Origin: CAYLZO01 sp964387775
Lineage (GTDB): Bacteria > Chloroflexota > Anaerolineae > JAAYZQ01
Assembly (NCBI GenBank): GCA_964387775.1
Contig: CAYLZO010000151.1
Coordinates: forward strand, 1-13,095
Reading direction: 5' to 3'
DNA: 13,095 nucleotides
The notes beneath the pieces were generated by a model. That model saw nothing but the letters and a program-made list of their open reading frames with translations, made no database searches and was not told where the DNA came from. Shown here in pieces: positions 6,107 to 13,095 of this stretch; position 1 is the first letter of the stretch, and every line of letters starts with the position of its first letter. Both the position numbers and the translations under genes were made by a program.

Positions 6107-7507
6107 ATGAGTGAGACTCGAATCGAAAAGGACTCGCTGGGCGAGATCGAGGTCCCGGCCGATGCGCTCTATGGGGCGCAGACGATGCGCGCCGTGCACA
6201 ACTTTTCCGTCAGCGGCCTGAGGCCCTACCGCGCCTTCGTCTGGAGCATGGCCGTTATCAAGCAGGCGGCGGCCCTGGTGCACGTGGACCTGGGCCTGCT
6301 GGACGAGGAGCGGGGCCAGGCCATCGCCCGGGCGGCGCGGGAGGTCATCGACGGCAAGTGGGACGACCAATTCGTGGTCGATCCCTTCCAGGCCGGCGCC
6401 GGCACCAGCCACAACATGAACGTCAACGAAGTCATCGCCAACCGGGCCAACCAGCTCCTGGGCCACGCCCTCGACGCCCCCGACAAGCCCGTGCACCCCA
6501 ACGACCACGTCAATATGGCCCAGAGCACCAACGACACCATCCCCACGGCCATCCGCCTGGGCTGCCTCTGGCGCCTGGACGAGCTGGTCGGCGAGGTGGA
6601 GCGGCTGGCCGACGAGCTGGGCAAAAAGGCCGAAGAGTTCGACGACGTGGTCAAGTCGGGGCGGACGCACCTGCAGGACGCCGTGCCCGTGCGCCTGGGC
6701 CAGGAGTTCGGCGGCTACGCCCGCGCCGTCGAGCGCGACGCCGAGCGCCTGCGCCGCGCCGCCGGGGGGCTGCGGCGCCTGGGCATCGGCGGCACGGCGG
6801 TGGGCACCGGCCTCAACGCCCACCCCGAGTTCCACGCCCGCATGGTCAAAACGCTCTCCGGGCTCAGCGGGCTGGAACTCTACGAGTCGGACAACCTCTT
6901 CGAGTCGATGCAGAGCCTGGCCGACGCCGTGGATTTTTCGGCGGCGATGCGCACCCTGGCCGTCACCCTGGACCGCATCGCCAACGACCTCCGGCTGCTG
7001 TCCAGCGGGCCATCCACCGGCTTGGACGAGATCCGTCTGCCCGCCGTGCAGCCGGGCAGCAGCATCATGCCCGGCAAGGTCAACCCCGTGCTGGCCGAGA
7101 TGCTGAACATGGCCTGCTTCCACGTCATGGGCGACGACCTGGCGGTCATGCTGGCCGGGCAGGCGGGCCAGCTCGAGCTGAACGTGATGATGCCCATCAT
7201 CGCCCACAACCTGTTCGAGATGATGCAGGTCCTCAGCGGCGCGGTGCGGGCCTTTACCGACAGGTGCGTGGTCGGCGTGCAGGCCACCCCCGAAAAGGCG
7301 ACCGGCTGGCTGGCCAAAAACGCAATCCTGGTCACGGCCCTGAACCCCGTCATCGGCTACTTGAAAGGCGCCGAGGTGGCCAAGGAGGCGATGGCCACCA
7401 ACCGGACCCTCAAGGAGGTGGTGGTCGAAAAGGGCTACCTGAGCGCCGAGGAAGCGGACCGTTTGCTCGACGCCCACCAGATGACGGAGGGGGGCATCCA
7501 AAAGTAA
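6107..7507 (+). CDS. Aspartase/fumarase-superfamily lyase, more like aspartate ammonia-lyase than fumarase C
   Basis: A 466-residue homotetrameric-type lyase that reversibly adds ammonia or water to fumarate. Signature GSSIMPGKVNPV (residues about 317-328) carries the catalytic Ser. Other substrate-binding blocks are AGTSHNMN (about 98-105), HPNDHVNMAQSTND (130-143) and SGRTHLQDAVP (184-194). NPVLAEMLN after the signature and AGQLELNVMMP favour aspartase; class II fumarases usually read NPTQCE and GNFELNV. The SHNMN triplet and GTAVGTGLNAHPEF are closer to fumarase, so specificity is not settled. GTG at 6104 and ATG at 6107 are both in frame; GGAGG (6098-6102) is 4 nt from the ATG and nearer still to the GTG, so ATG is chosen. 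The gene is flanked by repeat arrays on the 5' side and by a duplication of its own last codons on the 3' side. Confidence 0.88.
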   Translation: MSETRIEKDSLGEIEVPADALYGAQTMRAVHNFSVSGLRPYRAFVWSMAVIKQAAALVHVDLGLLDEERGQAIARAAREVIDGKWDDQFVVDPFQAGAGTSHNMNVNEVIANRANQLLGHALDAPDKPVHPNDHVNMAQSTNDTIPTAIRLGCLWRLDELVGEVERLADELGKKAEEFDDVVKSGRTHLQDAVPVRLGQEFGGYARAVERDAERLRRAAGGLRRLGIGGTAVGTGLNAHPEFHARMVKTLSGLSGLELYESDNLFESMQSLADAVDFSAAMRTLAVTLDRIANDLRLLSSGPSTGLDEIRLPAVQPGSSIMPGKVNPVLAEMLNMACFHVMGDDLAVMLAGQAGQLELNVMMPIIAHNLFEMMQVLSGAVRAFTDRCVVGVQATPEKATGWLAKNAILVTALNPVIGYLKGAEVAKEAMATNRTLKEVVVEKGYLSAEEADRLLDAHQMTEGGIQK

Positions 7508-7562
7508 AGCAAGACCCCCGCCAGATGACGGAGGGGGGCATCCAGAAGTAAGGCAAGACCCC
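7477..7562 (+). repeat. Tandem duplication (2 x 42 bp, period 44) of the lyase gene end
   Basis: 7477-7518 and 7521-7562 are identical at 40 of 42 positions. The first copy encodes the last codons (QMTEGGIQK and stop) and the following GCAAGACCCC. The second copy lies after the stop, in the +2 frame relative to the gene, and repeats the same codons, stop and GCAAGACCCC. The second GACCCC is the left arm of the terminator, so the terminator arm itself has a duplicate upstream. Confidence 0.93.
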
Positions 7563-7596
7563 AAGGGCCTCTGAGGCCCTTGGGGTCTTTTGTTTG
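7555..7596 (+). terminator. Strong intrinsic terminator after the lyase gene
   Basis: AAGACCCCAAGGGCCT (7555-7570) and AGGCCCTTGGGGTCTT (7574-7589) form a perfect 16-bp GC-rich stem with a CTG loop, followed by TTGTTT. This is a textbook Rho-independent terminator for the + strand; the opposite strand has no T run after the stem. Confidence 0.93.
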
Positions 7597-7749
7597 GTCA
7601 AGTCCGCCGCCCTATTGCTCCACGACGGCCAGGAGCAGATAGTAGCGGTGTGGGCCGGCCGACAGGGCGGCCTGCTATTTCGCCCTCGTCGACCCCGAGT
7701 TCCGACCGTGCCCTGTCAACGATGCGCTGCTGGGGGTCACGCACGATTG
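7597..7749. other. Non-coding stretch with no supported gene
   Basis: Part of a 411-bp gap between convergent genes. Short open frames exist on both strands, but none has a ribosome-binding site, a recognisable motif or a start fitting it. Fragments such as LSAGPHRYYLLLAVVEQ (minus strand) end quickly in both directions and could be coding debris; that is only a suspicion. Confidence 0.5.
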
Positions 7750-7891
7750 ATTGGGCTTTGGACATCAGACTTCGGAAGTCTTGCACTGGAAAAACGATCG
7801 AGATTCTAGCCCGTTTCAGTTTATTTATTGAAGAAAATGCCCAGCCGGAGACTTCCGAAGTCTATGCTCGCCAATTTGTCCAAAGTCCAAT
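7750..7891. repeat. 142-bp element bounded by nested inverted repeats (MITE-like or paired hairpins)
   Basis: Outer arms ATTGGGCTTTGGACA (7750-7764) and TGTCCAAAGTCCAAT (7877-7891) are inverted repeats with one mismatch. Inner arms AGACTTCGGAAGTCT (7767-7781) and AGACTTCCGAAGTCT (7849-7863) are exact reverse complements, and each is itself a dyad. The centre (7782-7848) is AT-richer than the surroundings and encodes nothing. No clear target-site duplication is visible, so mobility is unproven. Confidence 0.6.
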
Positions 7892-7918
7892 TACCGGGGT
7901 GTCAGGTACAACACAGCT

Positions 7919-10451
7919 TCATGCGCCCCGCACCTGGTCGACACCGTTGAAGGGCGCAGCCGGCAGCGTGAAATAGAACAGGCTGCCCTCGCCCGGCACG
8001 CCGTCACTCTCGACGCCGGCCTGGCCACCCAGCCTGTCCACAATACGGCGGACGATGGACAGGCCCAGGCCATGGCCTTCGCCCTGTCCATGTTTGAGTT
8101 GGGTAAACGGCGTGAAGAGACGTTCCTGATCGGCCGCCGAGATGCCCGGCCCATAGTCGCGCACCCAAAATCGTACCTGGCCGTCGGGCAGCACCGCCCC
8201 GCCCAGTTCCAGGCGCGGCAGATGGCCGCCGTACCGGCATCCATTGCTGAGATAGTTGACCCAGATCTCTTCGACCCAGGGTCCGTAGCCCAAGGCCGCC
8301 GGCCACGTGGCCCCGGGCGGCACAATGATTCCGGCTTGTGATTCCTCGATCGGTCCGGAAAGCCGCTCCAGGACGCGATCCAGGAGGTAGCCCATGTCCA
8401 AGGGTTCCAGGGGCACTTTTTGCCGCTGCACCCGGGCCAGCAAGAGCAAGCCATCCACCACGCGGGCCAGGCTGGTCGCTGTCTTGTCAACGAGTTCCAG
8501 CGCCTCTCTCTGATCCAGCTCGGGTACCTCGTGATCGCCAATCAGATAGTTGCTATAGCCGGCAATGATAGACAGCGGCCCCTTGATGTCGTGGGCTACC
8601 GTCCGGGCAAAGGCATCCAGCTCTTCGTTACGCGCTTGCAGTTCTTCGAGCTGGTGAGCCATCTCGGCATTGGCCATGTGCAGCGCCTCGGTGCGGGTCG
8701 CCACCTGCGCCTCCAGGTTCTGGATCAGGTCACTCAAGCGAGCGGCCATGGTGTTGAATGTCCCGGTCAGATAGCCGATCTCGTCCTCGTGTTGGATGGG
8801 GAGTTTGGTGGCCAGGTCGCCGGCTTCCATTTGACGCACGCCGGCGGTCAGGCTTTCCAGCGGCCTGACAATCGAGAAGCGCAGCATCAGGGGCAGCCCG
8901 ATCATGAGCAGAAGACTGCCGCCGATCACGATTACGGCCAGGGGCAGCATAGAGACGTGCAGGTAGCGCCGGAAAGCCAACTGATAGTTCTCGATCAGCG
9001 GGGTTCCGCCGGTCCGGGCCGTGGTCAGTAGATCGGCGGCGTGGGTGTGCAGCGGCTCCCCCTGCCCGGAGACGGCGCCCCGCAGCCAGGGATTGTCCCG
9101 GGGGCTGGCGTCCGGGTCGAAGGCAAAGGGCAGCGGCAGGCCGTTGTAGGTGATCTCAAAGATGCCATCCCGGTAAAGGCTGGCCTGGAAGGTGAACACG
9201 GCCTCTCGCCGCGAAAAGACGGGCAGACGATCCCAGGTCACGATCAGCCGCTCTGCTTTTTCGTCAAGACGAGCATACACCCCCGCGCCTTCAGCCAGCG
9301 GCAGTTCGGGGTCTAGGTCGATCAGCAGGGGAAAGATGGCCGGAAAGCTGGCGGAGCGAGCCTGCACGTTGGGCTCCCAGAAGGGCTCGCCCATGACGAT
9401 GGTTCCAAAACTGGAGACATAGACCTCGCCATACTCCTGCCCGTAGAAGGGGAAACCGAAATCGATCTTGTAGTTGCTCAGCTCATTTTTGTGAGACAAT
9501 GGCAACCTCTCTCCCAGCTCGCGTTCGAAGGCAAAGGGCACCTCGTCCACGTCGTAGCCGCCTGCATCGTCGGGCGTGAAGCGCAGGGTTTGGCGGTCGG
9601 TCAGGTTCGGCTCAAAGGTCTCGATGTAGGGCGGCGCGATGAACCAGCCCACCGAGCCCAGCAGGGCCAGGAAGAGGGTCAGGGTGAGCGCGGACAACTT
9701 GACCTGGACGCTGACGCCGCCGGGGGCAAAGTTGATATAGTTGCTGGCAAAGAGCCACAAGGCCACCAGGATGCCGATGGACAGGGTGGCATTGTACACC
9801 ATGTTGGGCAATCCAATCGTCAGGGCGATGTTGGCCATCCCCAACAGAAAGAGGATGCCAAAGACGCCCACAAAGGCCCGCGCCCCCCGGGCGTCTTTGC
9901 CCTCCGGCTTCCAGAGTATACGAGTCCAATGGGCCGGGCGCGATCCCGTAGCACGGGCATCGGACGCGATGCACTGGCGGGCAAAGGCGAGGGGCGGCAA
10001 GACCATGACCAGGCCCATCATATAGATGGAGAAAAAGGGGCGAAAGTAGACCATGCCCTGGCCAAGTAGCGAGACGTAGCGGTAGACCATAAAGCCCGTT
10101 TCCCACAGGAAATAGGCCAGGCTGACGACCAGGCCGGCGCGGGCCTCCCATTTGTGCCGGGGATATTGTCGGGGGAAGCGGTAGGCAAACTGGATCAGGA
10201 ACACCAGCATCAGCGCCAGCACGGTGTTTTCGGCATAGGCGGCCCATAACAAACGCGGGTAGGGCGGCAGGGCGGCGTCCAGGAACATCAGCCCGATGAA
10301 CGTGGTCGCCCCGCCGAAAAAAAAAGGTCAACAGCACCAGTTGCGGGGTCCTGTGGCGCAGGCGAAGGGCCAGGAAAAGGGTGATCGCCAGCGACAGGAT
10401 GAACTGCGTCAGAAAGCTGATCGACGCCGGCGTGAGATAGATTGAGAACAT
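7919..10451 (-). CDS. Membrane sensor histidine kinase with NIDO-like outer domain, HAMP and HATPase; frame broken at a T9 run
   Basis: A two-component sensor kinase; numbers are for the 843-residue frame-restored protein. Residues 1-245 hold about six hydrophobic spans, then a span near 248-272. Residues about 275-495 are an outer beta-rich domain with FGFPFYGQEYGEVYVSSFG and a later FQASLYRDGIFEITYNG, the pattern of NIDO-like domains. A last span (about 500-523) leads to HAMP (524-577), the phospho-acceptor His620 in FARTVAHDIKGPLS, and the ATP-binding N-box (NYLSNGCRYGG), DYGPGI and GHGLGLSIV. The ATG at 10451 with GGAGA about 10 nt upstream opens a frame that shifts at nine T residues (10325-10317 on the minus strand); eight Ts would join LTFFF to GGATTFIGLMFLD. 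As given, only an inner ATG at 10288 opens the long frame, losing the first span. No response regulator is in the window. Confidence 0.87.
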
Positions 10452-10537
10452 GGCTTCAACGTCTCCAGTCTGGCCTGCGACCTAACCAACGGGCCAACAG
10501 GTTCTGGATTCTGCCTCTTCCTTGACTTGCATCTGTC

Positions 10538-11992
10538 CTATGCCCCACACCGAGAGACGGTTCGCCTGAGCGGATAGGCTAGCAGGTCGGGCCGGAGGAC
10601 GAAATAGCGCTCGTAGTCGGGTTGGAACCTCCGGGGCCAGTAGGCGCCCGAAATGGGGTCCTGTTCGTATTCTCCCTCAACGTCGCCGGCGGCGATGCGG
10701 GCCAGCACCTCGGCGGCGTGGTCCACTTCTTCGAGGGTATTGTAGCAGCCAAAGCTGATGCGCACCATGCCCGGCAAGCCGACGCGCCGCCCGTCGCGGA
10801 TCTCGTGTTGGTGGCTCACCGCCTCTCGATCGGAAATGCCCAGCAGGTGCGTGGCGTAGGGATGGGCGCAAAAGTAGCCGTTCCGCACGCCAATCCCTCC
10901 CTCAAAGCTGAGCACCGCCGCTACTTTGTAGTGGTCCACGCCCCGCAGGTTGAAGGGAATGACGCCCAACCGCTCGTGCGCGCGACCGGGGTCGTCCAGG
11001 CCATAGATCTCGACGCCGTCGATTCCGCGCAGGTGGCGCAGGGCGTGGGCCGTCAACTCCGTCTCGTGGCGGGCCAGCGCCTCCAGGCCGACCTGGCGCA
11101 GGCTGAGCGTAGCCTGGGCCAGGGCCACGGCGCCGACGACGTTGGGACTGCCGGCTTCGTCGCGGCTGGGCGGGCCGGACCAACGCACATCGTCCACCGT
11201 AACCATGTCCACGGTGCCGCCGCCCACCATGTCCGGCGCGCCGCCTTCAAAGGCCGCCGTCGGGCCGATCAACGCCCCGGTGCCGTAGGGCGCATACATC
11301 TTGTGGGCAGCGACGATCACAAAGTCGAGGTGAGCCGGATCGTCGTCGGGGCGCACGTCGATGGCCCGGTGGGGGGCCAACTGGGCCGCGTCCAGCGCGA
11401 TTTTGGCGCCAACGGCGTGGGCTTTTTCTGCCAGGCGATGGATGGGGTTCAGGCAGCCGGTCACGTTCGACGCGCCGGTGACGGCCACCAGCTTGACCCG
11501 GCTGGCGTGCCGGCGCAGCAGCCGGTCGAAATCGTCCTCGTCCAGCGTGCCGTCCTCTTTTACGGCTACGTGGACGAGCCGCGCCCGCTGCCGCCAGGGC
11601 AGGTCGTTGGAGTGATGCTCCATGAGTGAGCAGAGGACCACGTCGTCGGGTTCGAGGGGGAAGCGAGCGGCCAGCTTGTTGAGCGCCTCGGTGGCGTTTT
11701 TGCCAAAGATGGCGGTGTGGGTCTCCGGGTCGGCGCCCACGAAACAGGTCACGATGTGGCGGGCCTGGTCGTAGGCTTCGGTGGCGACCTGGCTCTTGAA
11801 GCCGGTGCCGCGATGGACGCTGGAGTACCAGGTCATAAACTCGGTGACTTTGTCGTGCACCGGCTGGAGGGCCGGCGTACTGGCCGCGTTGTCGAAATTG
11901 ACGTACTGCCGCAGCGAGCCGTCGAGCAGCGGCACCTGGGCGTCGACGCCCACGATTTGGTCCCTCACATTGTCAATGGCAAGTTTCGTCAT
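10538..11992 (-). CDS. Cysteine desulfurase-like PLP enzyme, class V aminotransferase family (SufS/Csd-like)
   Basis: A 484-residue fold-type I PLP enzyme, expected to take sulphur from cysteine as an enzyme persulfide for Fe-S or other thio-cofactors. Visible residues: the cofactor-stacking His in MEHHSNDLPWR (126-127), the DAAQ block (D201, Q204), the Schiff-base Lys231 in AAHKMYAPYGTG, and the candidate catalytic C375 in VRNGYFCAHPYATHLLG. The C-terminal domain shows the family motif VRISFGCYNTLEEVD. About 45 residues follow the usual end (440-484), with aromatic and arginine residues and a final RCGA. The family usually has 400-430 residues, so this tail is extra. AAGGAGG is 4 nt before the ATG. 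It starts 23 bp after the preceding minus-strand gene, so they likely share an mRNA. Without Suf/Isc partners the sulphur acceptor is unknown. Confidence 0.88.
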   Translation of the reverse strand: MTKLAIDNVRDQIVGVDAQVPLLDGSLRQYVNFDNAASTPALQPVHDKVTEFMTWYSSVHRGTGFKSQVATEAYDQARHIVTCFVGADPETHTAIFGKNATEALNKLAARFPLEPDDVVLCSLMEHHSNDLPWRQRARLVHVAVKEDGTLDEDDFDRLLRRHASRVKLVAVTGASNVTGCLNPIHRLAEKAHAVGAKIALDAAQLAPHRAIDVRPDDDPAHLDFVIVAAHKMYAPYGTGALIGPTAAFEGGAPDMVGGGTVDMVTVDDVRWSGPPSRDEAGSPNVVGAVALAQATLSLRQVGLEALARHETELTAHALRHLRGIDGVEIYGLDDPGRAHERLGVIPFNLRGVDHYKVAAVLSFEGGIGVRNGYFCAHPYATHLLGISDREAVSHQHEIRDGRRVGLPGMVRISFGCYNTLEEVDHAAEVLARIAAGDVEGEYEQDPISGAYWPRRFQPDYERYFVLRPDLLAYPLRRTVSRCGA

Positions 11993-12015
11993 CGCTCCTC
12001 CTTGAGCTGGATTGG

Positions 12016-13095
12016 TTAGGGGTTCTCTGCCACCTCGATGGGGGTGGCGAGGATGACCCGCTGGCCGAGGCGGACCTCGCTCTTGGGATCGTAGAGCCCG
12101 ACGCCCAGACGGTAGGTGCCGGCGGGCAGGTCAGGCGGAAGTTGCAGAGCGTGCGGATCGGCCACGTACTCGCCCGGCAGCCAGCCGAGGGTGGAAAGCT
12201 CGCCGTTGCCCGGCGGGCCGTCGGCCTGGGCGACGATGTGGCCCTCGGCGTCGAGCAGGTGGACGAAGGCGTGATAGTTGCTGTCCGGCGTCTCCAGGGC
12301 GTGCCAGTAGAGGGTGATGGGGATTGGATATTGGGGATTGGAGATTAGGAGTTGGAGATCGTAGCCGACCAGCTCCACGCTCGTGTCGAGTCGGGCCACC
12401 TGATCGTACTCTGGCGACGGCGGCTCGTAGTTGTGTCCGCGGCCGATCACCTCGACGTTGGCCAGTTCTAGCACGATCTCGCCCGACTCGAATTCGATAG
12501 GTTGGCCGTCGCTGGCGCGGATCAGGCTCAGCGCCAGGTCAAAAAAGCCCTCAGAGCCGCCGGACAAAACCGTCGCCGGGATGGGCAAGGCGTGCGGATC
12601 GCGCACCAGATCGCCGGCCTGCCACCAGGCTGTGGGATAGGTGCCGGCCACCGGCTTTTCCACCCACTCGGCTACCACGCCGTCTCCCACAAGTTGCAGC
12701 CTGGGTAAAAAATCCTCGCCCGGATCGGCCAGCGCTTGCCAGAACAGCTCTACTTCCACCGGCTCGCCAACCCGCACCGACTCGTTGTGCACGGCGTAGC
12801 CCAGCAAGCGCAATGTGTCGCCAACGTCGGTGGAACTCAGCGCGCGGAGAGGCAGGGCCTCCACCGGCGGTGGCGTCTTGGGCCGGACGACGCGGAGGGT
12901 GCCCAGCCTCACCTCGCCGCCACCGCCGCCCTCGAACGCTGCGGGCAGCACGGCCACGTCTTTGGTGCGATAGACGCGCAGTGTGACGTGGTACTCGCCC
13001 GGCGGCGTGCCGGCGGGTACCAGCAGGCCGTGGTGGTCGTGTCGCGGCTCGCCCGCCGGCCACTTGGAAAAGTCGTCCAGGCCGCCGTTGGGCAG
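12016..13095 (-). CDS. C-terminal part of a large protein with two beta-rich domain copies (cut by the window end)
   Basis: The frame is open to position 13095 on the minus strand, so at least 359 residues are present and the start lies outside; the GTG at 12957 is internal. Two copies of one domain are visible: TLRLLGYAVHNES...VELFWQAL...LVRDPHALPIP, and SVELVGYDLQ...ITLYWHAL...YVADPHALQLPPDLPAGTYRLGVGLYDP. The spacing between GY and LFW/LYW is 16 residues in both. This LxGY...LxW...GxYxLxVGLYD pattern is what I associate with the C-terminal part of large Chloroflexi membrane glycosyltransferase-like proteins. That link is from memory and not shown here, because no membrane span or catalytic domain falls in the window. 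A 7-bp repeat array encodes part of the second copy. Confidence 0.8.
   Translation of the reverse strand: MPNGGLDDFSKWPAGEPRHDHHGLLVPAGTPPGEYHVTLRVYRTKDVAVLPAAFEGGGGGEVRLGTLRVVRPKTPPPVEALPLRALSSTDVGDTLRLLGYAVHNESVRVGEPVEVELFWQALADPGEDFLPRLQLVGDGVVAEWVEKPVAGTYPTAWWQAGDLVRDPHALPIPATVLSGGSEGFFDLALSLIRASDGQPIEFESGEIVLELANVEVIGRGHNYEPPSPEYDQVARLDTSVELVGYDLQLLISNPQYPIPITLYWHALETPDSNYHAFVHLLDAEGHIVAQADGPPGNGELSTLGWLPGEYVADPHALQLPPDLPAGTYRLGVGLYDPKSEVRLGQRVILATPIEVAENP
12314..12355. repeat. 7-bp repeat array inside a coding region (CCAAT-type units)
   Basis: On the + strand six units run in phase: GTGATGG, GGATTGG, ATATTGG, GGATTGG, AGATTAG, GAGTTGG. On the coding (minus) strand they give CCAAT-type units encoding LQLLISNPQYPIPI, in frame with the rest of the gene. 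The core CCCAATATCCA is shared with the intergenic array at 4996-5022. Confidence 0.75.

Noticed and set aside
6005..7564. A 519-codon open frame antisense to the lyase, plus a 397-codon + strand frame (6358-7551)
   Set aside because: Both are shadows of a highly GC-biased gene; the translated products are repetitive and the lyase frame has full catalytic signatures.
7590..7976. A 128-codon + strand open frame in the convergent gap
   Set aside because: It begins inside the terminator T run, has no ribosome-binding site, crosses the inverted-repeat element and overlaps the kinase 3' end; no recognisable motif.
9612..10451. A separate 279-residue protein starting at the ATG at 10451
   Set aside because: Only its first 45 residues look like a protein (membrane span); after the T9 run it becomes Arg/Pro/Gly-rich shadow sequence, so it is the true N-terminus of the kinase followed by a shifted frame.

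Overview
This 13.1 kb window is GC-rich bacterial chromosome. Strong AAGGAGG-type ribosome-binding sites, dense gene packing and several families of 7-bp tandem repeats fit a filamentous or anaerobic Chloroflexi (Anaerolineae/Caldilineae-like). That assignment is an inference from gene style and repeat content; there is no rRNA or other phylogenetic marker. I see no phage, transposase, CRISPR array, tRNA or rRNA.

Left part (1-4876, + strand) reads as a stress and redox block. It holds two small heat-shock proteins in tandem, then a Crp/Fnr-family regulator behind a 187-bp leader that can be folded into a multi-branched RNA whose last hairpin covers the ribosome-binding site. Next come a two-half-site diiron ferritin-like protein and a 765-residue fusion. 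The fusion carries a single ferritin-like half-bundle, a CxxC thioredoxin domain of the YyaL/DUF255 type, an alpha/alpha toroid and an unassigned tail.

Middle part (4877-7600, + strand) holds a divergent relative of methyltetrahydrofolate:corrinoid methyltransferases and an aspartase/fumarase-superfamily lyase. Both are preceded by arrays of 7-bp repeats. The lyase gene ends in a near-perfect 42-bp tandem duplication of its last codons and stop, followed by a strong intrinsic terminator.

The convergent gap (7597-7918) holds a 142-bp element bounded by nested inverted repeats and no convincing gene.

Right part (7919-13095, - strand) holds, in transcription order: the C-terminal part of a large protein with two copies of a beta-rich domain (cut by the window end), a class V aminotransferase-fold cysteine desulfurase 23 bp downstream, and a multi-membrane-span sensor histidine kinase. 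The kinase reading frame is broken by a run of nine T residues; removing one T restores an 843-residue protein.

The most notable signals are the ferritin/thioredoxin/YyaL fusion beside its apparent paralogue, the 7-bp repeat families (one of them inside a coding region), the homopolymer frameshift in the kinase, the kinase's NIDO-like outer domain, and the structured leader of the Crp-family gene.
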